A stretch of 64,000 nucleotides of DNA from Natronobacterium texcoconense (GCF_900104065.1 NZ_FNLC01000002.1:974995-1038994), one strand, 5' to 3'; positions 8,655-19,268 are shown, counted from the first letter of the stretch. The notes: a model not told the origin generated them from the sequence alone. A program made the numbers and translations.

Positions 8655-9632
8655 ATGGAACTCGAGCGTCGGCATCTGCTCGCGCTGGTGGGAACGAGCG
8701 GTGTGCTTGCGGGCTGTCTGGAGGAGTTCGAGCTCGATCCGTCTCCGGGAGGCGGGGGTGGAGGAGCTACCTCCGTCTCGAGCGGCGGTGAAGACTTGCC
8801 GGACTGTCCAGCCTACGGCGATAGAGTCGATCGAGTCGTCTGTTACGGTAGCGGAGACGACGACCACGTCTTCCTCGAGCCCTCCGAACGGAAGGCGGCG
8901 ATCGGCGACGACTCGATCGAGTTCACCCTCCGAAACGAGAGCGATCGACGACTGGCGACGAACTTCTACAACTGGCGGGTCGACAAACGCGTCGACGGCG
9001 ACTGGTACCGCGTCGCGCCGCTCGGATACAACCAGCCGCTGATGTACGTCGATCCGGGCGAAAGCCACACCTGGACGTTCACGCCGACCGACGAAGCGAT
9101 CGACGGCGAGGACGGCCGCCCACGTGGTTCGGGCGGGACCGAGGACCTCGAGGTTCCGGCGCTCGGCTCCGGCGACTACGCGTTCCGGGCCCGTGGCTGG
9201 TTCGAGGACGAACGCGACGAGGAGATCCTCGCGTTCGCCGCGACGTTCGAACTCGAGGGTGAACCACTCGAGGTGACGCCGTCGGACGTCATCGAATCGA
9301 TCGACGAGAAAGATGGAACGCTCGTCGCCCGCTCGAGTCGGGGTGATCCCGACGGCGAACACCACCGGCTGGGCGCGTACGAACTCGAGGTCCTCGAGTC
9401 GGCTCCCGACGACCGCGAGGACGAGCCACGGTCGCTGATCGCCGAACAGTTGCTCCGCCAGCCACGGCTCCGAGACGTACTCGCCCTCGCACGCGAGCAC
9501 GACGTCTCGAGCGTTCGACTCGAGGAGTACGACGCGTCGTACCCGATCTTCGGGTCCCGTAGCGACGGCGTCTACGAGTACCAGGGAACCTACTACGAGG
9601 TAACGACGCGCGAACTCGAGAGCGAGGACTGA
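8655..9632 (+). CDS. Secreted lipoprotein, haloarchaeal, function unknown
   Basis: This 325-residue protein begins MELERRHLLALVG and has a lipobox LAGC near residue 20, followed by an acidic glycine-rich linker. Exported lipid-anchored localisation is likely. The mature part is soluble and acidic, with an immunoglobulin-like segment (IEFTLRNESDRRLATNFYNW) and a C-terminal repeat of the next gene's pattern (GVYEYQGTYYEV against GVYEYDGTAYRL). The upstream frame is open, but the signal peptide fixes the start at 8655. It is paralogous to 9636-10529 and 3 nt upstream of it. Confidence 0.75.
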   Translation: MELERRHLLALVGTSGVLAGCLEEFELDPSPGGGGGGATSVSSGGEDLPDCPAYGDRVDRVVCYGSGDDDHVFLEPSERKAAIGDDSIEFTLRNESDRRLATNFYNWRVDKRVDGDWYRVAPLGYNQPLMYVDPGESHTWTFTPTDEAIDGEDGRPRGSGGTEDLEVPALGSGDYAFRARGWFEDERDEEILAFAATFELEGEPLEVTPSDVIESIDEKDGTLVARSSRGDPDGEHHRLGAYELEVLESAPDDREDEPRSLIAEQLLRQPRLRDVLALAREHDVSSVRLEEYDASYPIFGSRSDGVYEYQGTYYEVTTRELESED

Positions 9633-9635
9633 CGT

Positions 9636-10529
9636 ATGCGGCCGCTGTCACGCCGAAAACTGCTCGCACTCGCCACGGGAGGTGCAATCGGTGGCGGCGT
9701 CGTTGCCTCGGCGACCGACGGACCCGACCGGCCGGACGCTCTCGAGGTCGACTGTCCCGACTACGGCGAGGACGTGACGACGACCGCGTGTAACGACCAC
9801 CAGCGGATCGGCGTGACCCTCGAGCCGTCTACGACGACGCTATCCGCGCCGGGAACGCTCACGTTCACGCTCCGGAACCGAACCCATCGTCAGTTCAAGA
9901 CGAACTGGTACGGGTGGAAACTCCACAAACTGGTGGACGGCGACTGGTTTTACCTCGGCCCGCGGGTCGTGCAACTGCCGTTACACCCGGTTCTTCCCGG
10001 CGGTACGATGGATTGGACGCTTTCAGTCCAGCCGAACAGCGACGGGAGCGACGACCACGACAGCGACGAAATTCTCCGGCAGTATCTCGGCTCTGGCACG
10101 TACGCCTTCGGCATCGACGGCTGGCCCAGCGACGGGAGTTCCGACGCGAAAACTGCCCTGATCGAAACGTTCGAACTCGAGGCACCCGACCTGTCGCTCG
10201 ATCCCCCACGGGCAGTCGAGACCGTCGAGTGGGACGAATCGAAGGACGGAGAGGTACTCGTCGCCCGGACCGACCGGGCGATCGAGGGAGACCGACCGAT
10301 GGCGTACGAACTCGAGGTCGTCGACTCGGCCGAGTCAACCGAGCGCGTGATCCTCGAGCAGGTCCTTCGCGACGACCAGTTCCGGACCGTCGTCTCACTG
10401 GCCGACGAATACGATGCTGACCGCGTTCGCCTCGAGGACGACACGGCCGGATCGGAGCCAGCGAGTCGGTTCCCGGGCGTCTACGAGTACGACGGGACGG
10501 CGTATCGGCTCGAGATGGGGGAGCTGTAG
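9636..10529 (+). CDS. Secreted protein paralogous to the upstream lipoprotein
   Basis: This 297-residue protein starts MRPLSRRKLLALATGGAIGG, a Tat-like signal with paired arginines, but no lipobox cysteine follows. The conserved core matches the preceding gene: CPDYGEDV against CPAYGDRV, LTFTLRNRTHRQFKTNWYGWKLHKLVDGDW against its equivalent, and the ending VYEYDGTAYRLE. The two genes form a tandem duplication with 3-nt spacing. The function is unknown; the fold is probably beta-sandwich. Confidence 0.72.
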   Translation: MRPLSRRKLLALATGGAIGGGVVASATDGPDRPDALEVDCPDYGEDVTTTACNDHQRIGVTLEPSTTTLSAPGTLTFTLRNRTHRQFKTNWYGWKLHKLVDGDWFYLGPRVVQLPLHPVLPGGTMDWTLSVQPNSDGSDDHDSDEILRQYLGSGTYAFGIDGWPSDGSSDAKTALIETFELEAPDLSLDPPRAVETVEWDESKDGEVLVARTDRAIEGDRPMAYELEVVDSAESTERVILEQVLRDDQFRTVVSLADEYDADRVRLEDDTAGSEPASRFPGVYEYDGTAYRLEMGEL

Positions 10530-10530
10530 G

Positions 10531-11223
10531 TCAGCCAGTCCGTCCACGAGCTAGCTCGCACTTCTTGACTCGAGTCGCGAGCGCGAGGAACAGCGCCAGC
10601 AGCGTGAACGTCACCTCGCCGGCGGCGATGACGCCGAGCGCATCGGCCCCGAGGAACATCGGCTCGTCGCGAGCGACAGGGATGAACGTGTGGTGAGGTT
10701 CGCCGACGATCGGAATAAAGTAGTCGACGATCAGGTTGCTTGCGTACCAGACGAGCGCGACGGCGACGCCCCAGACGGGGAAATCGGTGATCCGGTGGAG
10801 AACGTACGCCTGGACGACCATCGCGAGGTGGCTCCAGAAGAGGAACTGGTACATCAGCGGGTGGAGATAGCCGTAGGCGTCGTAGAACGCGAGCAGGGTA
10901 AACGGCGTCCACAGGCCCAGAATGACGTTCCCGAAGAACGCAAGCGACGTGAGCCAGGGCTGTTCGTAGCCGAGTTTCCAGGCGGCGATCGCCAGCGCGA
11001 TAAACAGCGTCGCTAGCGGGCTGTCCGGCACCCAGGGCCACATGACGACCGCGGTGTCGGCCAGCTGACTGGAGTAGTACCAGAAGCCGAAGGCCGTCCC
11101 CGCGAGGTTGATCGCGACGATCAACCATGCGAAACGCAGTCCCAGGTCTTCGATCACTCGAGGCACCGGCGCGAGATACGTCGGTAACGGGTCGCGCTCC
11201 GGCAGGTCTGGCGACGGAAACAT
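10531..11223 (-). CDS. DUF1405-type integral membrane protein
   Basis: This 230-residue protein has about six hydrophobic helices rich in W, Y and F, including WPWVPDSPLATLFIALAIAAW and YGYLHPLMYQFLFWSH. This pattern is typical of DUF1405 (YpjA-like) membrane proteins. A longer open frame exists, but the ATG at 11223 (MFPSPDLPERDPLP) gives the expected short cytoplasmic N-terminus. It converges with the secreted protein gene, 1 nt apart. The function is unknown. Confidence 0.75.
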   Translation of the reverse strand: MFPSPDLPERDPLPTYLAPVPRVIEDLGLRFAWLIVAINLAGTAFGFWYYSSQLADTAVVMWPWVPDSPLATLFIALAIAAWKLGYEQPWLTSLAFFGNVILGLWTPFTLLAFYDAYGYLHPLMYQFLFWSHLAMVVQAYVLHRITDFPVWGVAVALVWYASNLIVDYFIPIVGEPHHTFIPVARDEPMFLGADALGVIAAGEVTFTLLALFLALATRVKKCELARGRTG

Positions 11224-11381
11224 CGTCCTGTCGGGCGAGACGAACGACAGTTGCAAAACAGTAGCGGTCCGTGCGTGGCTCTCGGCCGGCGCCCCCGTCG
11301 AGCAGGAGGCCCCAATCCGAGACGGCAGCAACCCCGGCTGGAACGGACACGTGTAAGTGTAACGGCTCCTAACCGCGACGT

Positions 11382-12296
11382 ATGGCCGACAACGCCGATA
11401 CCGATCTCGAGGAACTCCGACGCGGGACCGACCTCGTCAAGCGAGGATTCGCACAGATGCAGAAAGGCGGCGTCATCATGGACGTCGTCGACCCCGAACA
11501 GGCTCGCATCGCGGAAGAGGCCGGCGCGGTTGCGGTGATGGCTCTGGAAGCCGTCCCCGCGGACATCCGCAAACGTGGCGGGGTCGCACGGATGGCCGAC
11601 CCCGCAGACGTCGAGGAGATCGTCGACTCCGTCTCGATTCCCGTGATGGGGAAGGCCCGGATCGGCCACACGAAGGAAGCCCAGATCTTAGAGGCCGTCG
11701 GCGTCGACATGATCGACGAGTCCGAGGTGCTTACGCCCGCGGACGACGCCTACCACATCGACAAGCGTGACTTCACCGCGCCGTTCGTCTGTGGCGCGCG
11801 CAACTTAGGCGAGGCCCTGCGCCGGATCGACGAGGGCGCGGCAATGATCCGCACCAAGGGTGAGGCTGGCACTGGCGACGTCAACCAGGCCGTCCACCAC
11901 CAGCGGACGATAAAGGGCGAGATCCGAAAGATCGAGGGCATGACTCACGAGGAACGCGAGGCCTACGCCCGCGAGATCGAGGCCCCTGCGGAACTGGTCC
12001 ACGAGACTGCGGAGATGGGCCGGCTTCCGGTCGTCAACTTCGCCGCCGGCGGCATCGCGACGCCCGCCGACGCCGCGCTCATGATGCACCACGAGTGTGA
12101 CGGCATCTTCGTCGGCAGCGGCATCTTCGGCGCGGAGAACCCGCCCGAGATGGCCGAAGCGATCGTCGAAGCCGTCAACAACTGGGACGACTCCGAAGAA
12201 CTCGCCGACATCGCGAAGAACCTCGGCAAAGGGATGAAAGGCGACGCGAACGTCGACCTCCCCGAAGAAGAGCAGATGCAGGGACGAGGCGTCTGA
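11382..12296 (+). CDS. pdxS: Pyridoxal 5'-phosphate synthase lyase subunit PdxS
   Basis: This 304-residue protein is a full-length PdxS (YaaD/SNZ). It makes PLP from ribose 5-phosphate, glyceraldehyde 3-phosphate and ammonia supplied by the glutaminase PdxT. Diagnostic segments are [15 protein letters not shown], the lysine of [14 protein letters not shown] (near residue 90), [13 protein letters not shown] (near residue 155) and [16 protein letters not shown]. The start ATG at 11382 follows a promoter gap shared with the divergent DUF1405 gene. pdxT is not in the window. Confidence 0.97.
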   Translation: MADNADTDLEELRRGTDLVKRGFAQMQKGGVIMDVVDPEQARIAEEAGAVAVMALEAVPADIRKRGGVARMADPADVEEIVDSVSIPVMGKARIGHTKEAQILEAVGVDMIDESEVLTPADDAYHIDKRDFTAPFVCGARNLGEALRRIDEGAAMIRTKGEAGTGDVNQAVHHQRTIKGEIRKIEGMTHEEREAYAREIEAPAELVHETAEMGRLPVVNFAAGGIATPADAALMMHHECDGIFVGSGIFGAENPPEMAEAIVEAVNNWDDSEELADIAKNLGKGMKGDANVDLPEEEQMQGRGV

Positions 12297-12346
12297 TCGA
12301 CGCCGGCAAGCAGCCCCGTTTTCTCCGTGCGTGACCTCCCTCTCTC

Positions 12347-13111
12347 ATGAGTCACACCGCCTCTCAGTCGACCGTCGACCACCTGTCCGACCGGATCGAA
12401 GCCGGAACCGAGCGACTGTTTCGGGACGCGGATTCGACGGAGACGCTGTCGACGACGGCGGCGGAGCTGTGGGACGTCGTAGAGGAACTCGAGGACCTCC
12501 TCGAGACGGTCGACCTCGAGAAACTCCCGAACGTTATCGAGGTGTCCGCGCTGGCGGATCTGGTCGCCGTAGAAGAGGTACCGGCCGCGCTCCGGGACTC
12601 GGATCCGGATCGAGCGCTCGACCTCCGCGGTATCCGACACGCGATCAGGCTCCACGACCTCTGGAATACCGTCGATCTCGTCGACTTCCAGCGAGAGCTA
12701 CGGCACCTCAAAGACGAACTCGAGGACGTCGTGGGAGCAGACGCCCTCGACTCCTCCGGCGATTCGAACGCTGGTGTCGAAATCGGTCGGTACCTCGACG
12801 AGGTGAAACCGGAAGCCAAGAACGCGGCGCTCCAGAAACAGGTGAAGAAGGGCGTCGAACCCGCTCGCAAGGCGGTCGTCGACGGCCACTCGAAATTCGA
12901 GACGCTGTACGAATCGACCCAGCGTGGCTCCGGGTACGCCGGCCGCAAACCCGTATCGAAGAATCCAACGGCGGTTTCGATGGTTCCCTACGGACCGCTG
13001 CCCGCGAGCATCTCGACGCGGGTGTCGACCGTCCCGACTGGCGTTCGTGGGGCGAGAGTCGCCCCGTCACCGCGGGTGTACGCCCGCCGGTGGCAGCGTA
13101 GAGCGAAGTGA
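12347..13111 (+). CDS. Conserved haloarchaeal protein, function unknown
   Basis: This 254-residue soluble protein has an acidic, helix-rich N-terminal half (ELWDVVEELEDLLETVDLEKLP, likely coiled coil). A basic, low-complexity C-terminus ends ARRWQRRAK. No catalytic motif is visible. The charge asymmetry could reflect binding to nucleic acid or to an acidic partner, which is only inference. It lies 50 nt after pdxS on the same strand. Confidence 0.6.
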   Translation: MSHTASQSTVDHLSDRIEAGTERLFRDADSTETLSTTAAELWDVVEELEDLLETVDLEKLPNVIEVSALADLVAVEEVPAALRDSDPDRALDLRGIRHAIRLHDLWNTVDLVDFQRELRHLKDELEDVVGADALDSSGDSNAGVEIGRYLDEVKPEAKNAALQKQVKKGVEPARKAVVDGHSKFETLYESTQRGSGYAGRKPVSKNPTAVSMVPYGPLPASISTRVSTVPTGVRGARVAPSPRVYARRWQRRAK

Positions 13112-13116
13112 ATCGG

Positions 13117-13452
13117 TCACCGTGACCGTCGAACGGCCCCAACGAGGGCAAGAAAGACGAGGTACGCAACCGTCGCACCGATACACAGCGACAACACCGC
13201 TGTCGGTGCGACTCGAGCGCCGATCGCAGCCACGCCGACCGCAATCGCAAGCGAGACGAACTGAACGAGCGGACGCTCCCAGTAGTACCGGACGAGTTCC
13301 GGATCTCGAGCGGCCAGCAGTTCGAACGCGAGCGTGCCGACTGCTCCGAGGGCGAGGTAAACAAGAGAGAGCGAGGCGTCGACCAGCAAAACGAGCGCGA
13401 CGAACGCACCGAGCGCGACGACTGCGAGCGCGGCGTCGGTTCGAGCGCCCAT
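13117..13452 (-). CDS. Small four-helix membrane protein
   Basis: This 111-residue protein has four hydrophobic segments: AALAVVALGAFVALVLLV, LSLVYLALGAVGTLAFEL, LVQFVSLAIAVGVAAIG and AVLSLCIGATVAYLVFLALVG. It starts immediately upstream of nothing else on its strand and follows the homoserine kinase gene, whose stop is adjacent to this gene's start, so the two are probably co-transcribed. The function is unknown. Confidence 0.65.
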   Translation of the reverse strand: MGARTDAALAVVALGAFVALVLLVDASLSLVYLALGAVGTLAFELLAARDPELVRYYWERPLVQFVSLAIAVGVAAIGARVAPTAVLSLCIGATVAYLVFLALVGAVRRSR

Positions 13453-14334
13453 CTACTCCCGGTACAGCCGTGCGCCGTCGCCGACGGTGGTCTGGTAGGC
13501 TCGAGCCTCGACGCCGACCGCGTCGAAGGCGTCGACCATCGCCGAAGCGATCGCCTGCCGGTCCCCGCGGTAACAGGCTGCCAGCATCCCCGGTCCCGCG
13601 CCGCTTACCGTGACGCCGGTCGCACCGGCCTCGAGTGCAGCATCACGAACGCGGTCGTAGCCGTCGATGAGTTTGCTTCGCTCGGGCGTGACGATTTCGT
13701 CTTCCATTCCGCGACCGACGAGGTCGGGATCGTTTCGGGCCATGCCGACGGTGAGCGTAGCGGCGTTGCCGACGGTGTCGACGACGTCGTTCATGTGGGC
13801 GTACTCGGGGACGACGTTGCGGGCGTCCCGGGTCGAGATGACGGCTTCGGGCAGGCAGGCGACGAGCGGGATCGACGCGTCGACCTGCGTAACGCCGTCG
13901 GCGGTGGCGACGGTGAACCCGCCCAGAATAGACGGCGCGACGTTGTCCGCGTGAGCCTCGCCGGAGACGATCGCTTCACCTTCGGCGGCGATCGGAACGA
14001 GTTCCTTCCGCGTGAATCCACGGTCGTAGAGTTCGTTGAGCGCGACGGCGGCGGCGGCGGCGCTGGCGGCCGAGGAGCCGAGGCCCGACGAGGGACGCAC
14101 GCCCTTGTCGATACGGATGCGTGCCGGCGCGTCGAGTGCGTCGACGACCGCGCCGACGGTGTTCTTGTCCGGATCCTCCGGGATGTACTGACTGCCGGTT
14201 CCGGTTACCGTGATCGTGGTCTCCGGAGCTCGTTCGACCCGGACCACGTCGGCGGGCGTCCCGAGCGCAACACCGAAGACGTCGAAACCACTGCCGAGGT
14301 TCGCACTCGTCGCCGGGGCCCGCACGGTGAGCAT
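13453..14334 (-). CDS. thrB: Homoserine kinase (GHMP family)
   Basis: This 293-residue kinase phosphorylates homoserine in threonine synthesis. The N-terminal APATSANLGSGFDVFG is the family start. The ATP-binding glycine-rich motif is PSSGLGSSAASAAAAA near residue 81, and the C-terminal GHMP motif is GVTVSGAGPGMLA near residue 254. ATG 14334 (MLTVRAPATSAN) was preferred over a start 9 codons upstream because it matches the usual N-terminus. It is followed directly by a small membrane protein gene. Confidence 0.93.
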   Translation of the reverse strand: MLTVRAPATSANLGSGFDVFGVALGTPADVVRVERAPETTITVTGTGSQYIPEDPDKNTVGAVVDALDAPARIRIDKGVRPSSGLGSSAASAAAAAVALNELYDRGFTRKELVPIAAEGEAIVSGEAHADNVAPSILGGFTVATADGVTQVDASIPLVACLPEAVISTRDARNVVPEYAHMNDVVDTVGNAATLTVGMARNDPDLVGRGMEDEIVTPERSKLIDGYDRVRDAALEAGATGVTVSGAGPGMLAACYRGDRQAIASAMVDAFDAVGVEARAYQTTVGDGARLYRE

Positions 14335-14437
14335 GCCGATTTCTTGCCAGACTGCGGGCAAAAAGGTAGCGAACGACGACGAGAACTCAACCGGGCCGGC
14401 GTCGAGCAGGCCGAACGCAAGCAGACGCGGCGGTCAG

Positions 14438-16951
14438 CTACTCACCGTCGTCGGAATCGAACGTGAACACGTCGTCATCGCCGTCGGGCTGCTCGTCAGA
14501 GAGCGACTCGGCGTCGTCGGGGCTCTCGTCCGAGAACAGTCCGGCGTCCCCGGAATGCTCGTCCGGAGACGTCCCGGTGTGTCCGGTATCGGCTGCGGAG
14601 TCGGTCCCGTCTCCGACCGTCTCGACCACCTCGACGGCGTCGGAGTCGAAAACGCTGTCCTCGAGGTCGTCCGGATCGGTCTCGAACCGATCGAGGGCTT
14701 CGGACAGCCGCGACGCCTGTCCGGAGAGTTGCGATGCCGACTCCGTAACCTCTGTTAGCGCCGACGTCTGCTCTTCGGCGGCTGCGGTGACGGTCTCGGC
14801 TTCGGCGGACGTCGAGTCCGAAATCGTCGCCGCTTCGTCGACCATCGCGACGACCTCCTGGGTAGAGGCCGCCTGCTCTTCGGTCGCCGCCGAAATCTCC
14901 TGAACGCCGACGTTCGTCTGCCGGGCGAGTTCCGCGATCTCCTCGAGCGCATCGACGGCGTCCGACACTTTCCGGCTCGCGTCGTCGATGTTCGTGCTCG
15001 TGCTCTCGACTTCGTCGACGGAACGGTCGGTGCGTTCACGGATCGCCTCCAGGCGGTTCTCGGCCTCGTCCGCTGCGTCGGCGACGTCCTCCGAGAGGGT
15101 CTTGACCTCCTGTGCGACCGCGGCGAACCCTTCGCCGTCCCCGGCGTTTGCGGATCGGGAGGCCTCGATATTCGCGTTCAATGCCAGCATGTTCGTCTGG
15201 TGAGCGATCTCCGAGATCGAGACGATCAGTTCGTCGATCTGCTGGACCTCGCTCTCGAGACGCCGGATCTCCTCGATCGTATCCTCGGCGTCGGCCTCGA
15301 TCTCGCCCATGGCGGCGATCGCCTCCTGTGCGGCCTCCTGACCGTGACGGCCCGTTTCGACGGTTCGTTCGGCGATATCGGCGACCTCGTTCGAGGAGGC
15401 GGCGATCTCCTCGGTCGTCGTCGAGAGCGCGGTCATCTCTCCGTTGACCGACTGCAGGGATTCGTTCTGGCGGTCCGCGCCATCCGAAATCTGCTGGATT
15501 GACTCGGTTACCTGCTGGGAAGCAGAACGGACCTCCTCGCTCGAGGCCGTCACCTCCTCGGAAGCGGTCGCGACCTCGGTCGCGAACCGGTTCAGGTCGG
15601 CGACAGTGGCTTCGATCTCCGCGAGCATCTCGTTGAAGTCCTCGGCGATTTCGGTCATCGCCTCGTTCTCGCCGTCGCCGTCCATCCGTGCCGTGAGATC
15701 GCCAGCGGCGGCTTCCTCCATCACCTCGCTGTACTCGTCGGCCTTGTGCTCGAGGTGGGCGTTGATCTCCTCGACGCGTTCTCGCTCCTGTTCGGCCTCC
15801 TCGCGGGCGGCCTCGGCTTCCTCGATCTGTTCGCGCAAGGCGTCCCGCATCGAGTCGAATCCCTTGTAGAGTCGTCCGATGTTGTCGATGCGTTTCGTCT
15901 CCAGTTCGACCGCGAGGTCGCCTCCCTCCATCCGTTCGGCCTTCCGGGTCAGTTTGTCGATCGATCGGGAGGTGTTCCGGCCCAGGACGGCCCCGATCAG
16001 GCCGATCGTGAGCACGCTGACGGCGGTCGCGATCATCCCCCACTCGTTGACCGAGTGGACGAACCCGTAGGCCTCCTCGGTCGGTTCGTGGTAGACGATC
16101 GACCAGTCGGTACCGCTGACCGACGTGATGCTGACGATGTACTCGTCCGAGTCGAAGCCGTACGCGTCGTGGCCGAGTACGCCGGACGGCGCTCCCTCGA
16201 TCACGTCGGTGTCGGCCTCGTCAGTGTCGGCCATCGCGAGCGTCGCCTCGTCGTCGTACTCGAGGCCGAACGTCTCGTACTCGTCGCCGAGGTACTCGCT
16301 GTCGGCCATCACGGTGCCGTCCCCGTCGAGTGCCATCATGGTGACGTGGTCGTCGACGTGGACGCTGTGCATGTAGGAGACGAGTTCCGCGGAGTAGACG
16401 ATCGCGCGGTCGTCGTCGGAGGCGACGACGTAGGAGACGACCGGCGTCTCGTCGCCGCCGTGGTCGTCGACGAGGGTGGGATCGGAGACCCACTCGCCGT
16501 CCTCCTCGAGCGCATCAATGGCGTCGTCGTCGACGCTCTCGAGGGCGTCGATCGATTCGCCGCGGAACCGGTCTGCGGTGCTCGCGAGGACTTCCTCCTC
16601 GTCGGTGTCGACGTAGGATATTTCGAACACTTCGGTGCGGTGTTCCAGCCGCCAGTCGGAGAGGCTGTTTTCGATCGCCGCAGCGTCGTCGCGAGCGACG
16701 ACGTCCGAGGTTGCGATCAGTGACGCCGTTCGTTCGTTCTGATCGTGCCACATCTGTAGGCTCTGTGCCTCCTGCTGGACGGCCGTACTGTGGTCGTCCT
16801 GGACGCGTTCTTCTACTTCGTCGGTGATCGTCGCCGTCGCGACGAATCCGATCATCCCGACAGTCACGCCGAGAACGAGCAACGCGATCGCGAACTTGAC
16901 CGCGTATCTCCGACGAATAACTGCGGGAATTAACTGTCGAACGAGGCTCAT
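14438..16951 (-). CDS. Methyl-accepting transducer (Htr-type) with extracellular sensor
   Basis: This protein of about 837 residues has a first membrane helix near residues 17-40, an extracellular Cache-like sensor to about 285 and a second helix near 290-310. It then has a HAMP linker, a second HAMP-like segment ([16 protein letters not shown]) and a long coiled-coil cytoplasmic domain. The CheA/CheW-binding tip is [18 protein letters not shown] followed by [16 protein letters not shown]. The acidic tail is 80-90 residues long and rich in D and E. The start at 16951 (MSLVRQLIP) leaves a basic N-tail; 16978 is possible. It signals to the flagellar or archaellum switch in response to an unknown ligand. 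Confidence 0.93.
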   Translation of the reverse strand: MSLVRQLIPAVIRRRYAVKFAIALLVLGVTVGMIGFVATATITDEVEERVQDDHSTAVQQEAQSLQMWHDQNERTASLIATSDVVARDDAAAIENSLSDWRLEHRTEVFEISYVDTDEEEVLASTADRFRGESIDALESVDDDAIDALEEDGEWVSDPTLVDDHGGDETPVVSYVVASDDDRAIVYSAELVSYMHSVHVDDHVTMMALDGDGTVMADSEYLGDEYETFGLEYDDEATLAMADTDEADTDVIEGAPSGVLGHDAYGFDSDEYIVSITSVSGTDWSIVYHEPTEEAYGFVHSVNEWGMIATAVSVLTIGLIGAVLGRNTSRSIDKLTRKAERMEGGDLAVELETKRIDNIGRLYKGFDSMRDALREQIEEAEAAREEAEQERERVEEINAHLEHKADEYSEVMEEAAAGDLTARMDGDGENEAMTEIAEDFNEMLAEIEATVADLNRFATEVATASEEVTASSEEVRSASQQVTESIQQISDGADRQNESLQSVNGEMTALSTTTEEIAASSNEVADIAERTVETGRHGQEAAQEAIAAMGEIEADAEDTIEEIRRLESEVQQIDELIVSISEIAHQTNMLALNANIEASRSANAGDGEGFAAVAQEVKTLSEDVADAADEAENRLEAIRERTDRSVDEVESTSTNIDDASRKVSDAVDALEEIAELARQTNVGVQEISAATEEQAASTQEVVAMVDEAATISDSTSAEAETVTAAAEEQTSALTEVTESASQLSGQASRLSEALDRFETDPDDLEDSVFDSDAVEVVETVGDGTDSAADTGHTGTSPDEHSGDAGLFSDESPDDAESLSDEQPDGDDDVFTFDSDDGE

Positions 16952-17110
16952 AATAGTAACGGCTAACTTCAGCATCACATAAATTATGGTACGCAGTTAT
17001 CGAAACTGATAGCGGAACCAGCCGCCGGGACCGAAGCAGGGCACAGATTCGACGGCGACCGACCGCCGGTCTACAGAAAGCAGAAAACCGCCGATGGGGA
17101 GTCCCAGTCG

Positions 17111-17746
17111 TCAGTTTTCGGTCTCGTCCTCGAGGCCGACCGCGTCCGAGACGTCGACGTCCTCGGGTTCCTCGCGGCCGCCGACGACGAGTTCGCCGTC
17201 GTCGTCGACGGCTTCGCCGTCTGCTCGTTGCGTCTCCGACGCAACGCTGGTCTCGACGTAGACGTCGTCAGCGAACCCACCCTCGGCGTGAGGGTGTTCG
17301 GGGTCCTCGAGTTTTTCGGGCGTCGACGGTGCGTCCGGCAGTCCCTCCGGCGGCGCGAACTGGCCGAGCGGGTCGTCGATGGTGATGTCCCAGGTCTCGA
17401 AGAACTGCTCGTAGCGCTCGTAGTGGGTCTCGACTTCGTCGACGGGGATTTCCATCATCTCGGTCCAGCCGTGATTGTAGAAGTCGAAGTTGGCCTGAAC
17501 GTGGGTGATCTCGCGGGCCTCAGCCTCGGAGTAGCCGTCCTGCAGGGCACGCAGATAGCTGTCGACCGTTGCGTCGAAGAGGGCGTCGAGGCGGTCTTTA
17601 CGCTCGTCGGCGTGGTCCGGGTCGGCCTTCCCGAGGAAGACTCTCGTGTGGAGTGTGACGAGTCCGCTCCTGGCGGCCGATCGAACGACCGGCGTCTCGA
17701 GGGCTTTCCGGGACGCGAAGTGACGTGCGTTCTGGCGGAGCTTCAT
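17111..17746 (-). CDS. DUF6149-type conserved haloarchaeal protein
   Basis: This 211-residue soluble acidic protein begins MKLRQNARHFASRKALETPV and carries ITHVQANFDFYNHGWTEMME near residue 100, a strongly conserved-looking block. The C-terminal 60 residues are low complexity and acidic. The frame is open far upstream, but the longer version would overlap the divergent flavoprotein gene, so 17746 is the start. The function is unknown. Confidence 0.75.
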   Translation of the reverse strand: MKLRQNARHFASRKALETPVVRSAARSGLVTLHTRVFLGKADPDHADERKDRLDALFDATVDSYLRALQDGYSEAEAREITHVQANFDFYNHGWTEMMEIPVDEVETHYERYEQFFETWDITIDDPLGQFAPPEGLPDAPSTPEKLEDPEHPHAEGGFADDVYVETSVASETQRADGEAVDDDGELVVGGREEPEDVDVSDAVGLEDETEN

Positions 17747-17918
17747 ACCCCTTCCTATGGCGGGAACGCTCAAGAACAGTTCGGGACAGAGCCAACAAGA
17801 GGTATGAACGTGGGAAGATATTCGGCCGAGATTCGACAATCGTCGGGACGGTTCACTGCTACAGGCAAAATGAACGAGATAGCAACCCACTTTAACCCGC
17901 ATTACGAACGGTCGGGAT

Positions 17919-19157
17919 ATGACAGAGTACGTCATCATCGGTGACGGGATCTCGGGCAGCTCGGCTGCCGAGACCCTCCGGGAAGAAGACCCGGATTCGG
18001 AGATTACCGTCATCACCGATGAGGGGGAGCCACTGTATAATCGAATTCTGATCAAAGAACACGCCAAAGGGAAACTCCCCGAAGCACCGATCTCGATCCA
18101 CGAAGAGGACTGGTACGAGGAGCGTGACATCGAACTCTCGCTCGACACGCACGTCACCTCGGTCGACACCGACGCACACGTCGTTCACACCCACAGCGGC
18201 GAGGAGATCAGCTACGACAAGCTGCTCGTCGCGACCGGCGGAACGCCGACCCAGCTTCCGGTCGATGGCAGCGACGCCGACGGCATCCACCACTTCTGGA
18301 CGTTCCAGGACGCTCGAGCGATCAAGGAAAGCGCCGAGGCCGCCGACACGGGCGTCGTCGTCGGCGCGGGCCTGCTCGGAATCGACTTCGCTGCGGTCTG
18401 TGGATCACAGGGCGTCGAGGGCAAGTACCTGATGCGTGGCGACCGCTGGTGGCGCTACGCGCTCACGGCAGACGGCGCGGATATCATCCACGACGGCCTG
18501 CGCGAGAAGGGCGTCGAGCCGGTCTTCGACAGCGGCGTCGACCACTTCGAGACGGACGAAGACGGTCACGTGAACGCGGCCGTCGATCCGAACGGCGAAC
18601 GCTACGAGTGTGACTTCGCCGGCGTCGCCATCGGTCTCACGTTCAACACCGAGTTCCTCCGTGGAAGCGGTATCGAGCAAGACAACGGCATCGTCGTCGA
18701 CGAGTACATGCAGACCAACGTCGACGACATCTACGCGGCCGGCGACATCACCCAGTTCTACGACGTCTTGCTCGGCGAGCAGGCCCAGAACGGCTCCTGG
18801 GGCTCGGCCAAGGAACAGGGTCGAATCGCCGCAGTCAACATGGCAGCGGACGACGAGGCAGAGGAGTTCGAGTGGGTCTCCTCGTACTCGATCACGCACT
18901 TCGACTTCCCGTTCCTTTCCTTCGGTCATCCGACGCTGGGCGACGAACACGCCGAACGCCGCTACAGCGACACCGAGTGGCGACGTATCGCGTTCAAGGA
19001 CGGCAAGATCGTCGGCGGCGTCCTCATCGGCGACCTCTCCCCACAGAGCAAGTTCAAACAGCTCATGCGCGAACAGCGCGAGGTCGCAGACCAGGCCGAA
19101 GTACTCTTAGAACAGTCCGTCGACCTGGACAATCTCGCCCCGACCCAGGAAAAGTAG
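17919..19157 (+). CDS. FAD-dependent NAD(P)-disulfide-type oxidoreductase
   Basis: This 412-residue flavoprotein has the FAD dinucleotide motif IIGDGISGSSAAE at residues 6-18 and a NAD(P) motif VVVGAGLLGIDFA near residue 146. The second FAD contact is NVDDIYAAGDITQF near residue 267. There is no CxxC redox-active pair next to the FAD motif, so it resembles nitrite-reductase-NirB-like or rubredoxin-reductase-like NAD(P)H oxidoreductases rather than a thioredoxin reductase. The divergent gap of 170 bp from the DUF6149 gene holds its promoter. The electron acceptor is unknown; the nrfD gene 0.65 kb downstream may be functionally linked. Confidence 0.82.
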   Translation: MTEYVIIGDGISGSSAAETLREEDPDSEITVITDEGEPLYNRILIKEHAKGKLPEAPISIHEEDWYEERDIELSLDTHVTSVDTDAHVVHTHSGEEISYDKLLVATGGTPTQLPVDGSDADGIHHFWTFQDARAIKESAEAADTGVVVGAGLLGIDFAAVCGSQGVEGKYLMRGDRWWRYALTADGADIIHDGLREKGVEPVFDSGVDHFETDEDGHVNAAVDPNGERYECDFAGVAIGLTFNTEFLRGSGIEQDNGIVVDEYMQTNVDDIYAAGDITQFYDVLLGEQAQNGSWGSAKEQGRIAAVNMAADDEAEEFEWVSSYSITHFDFPFLSFGHPTLGDEHAERRYSDTEWRRIAFKDGKIVGGVLIGDLSPQSKFKQLMREQREVADQAEVLLEQSVDLDNLAPTQEK

Positions 19158-19268
19158 CGTAGACGACCCGGAACCGACGTTCGTTCTTTCGAGACGATTC
19201 GACGATCCGGTTTCCCCTTCGATTCCCAGTCGTGACTCTGTATCGGCTGACTTCCCTATCCGAACGGG

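Noticed and set aside
17747-18169. N-terminal extension of the DUF6149-type gene
   Set aside because: It would overlap the divergent flavoprotein gene and encode Ser/Arg-rich shadow sequence; ATG 17746 gives the natural start.
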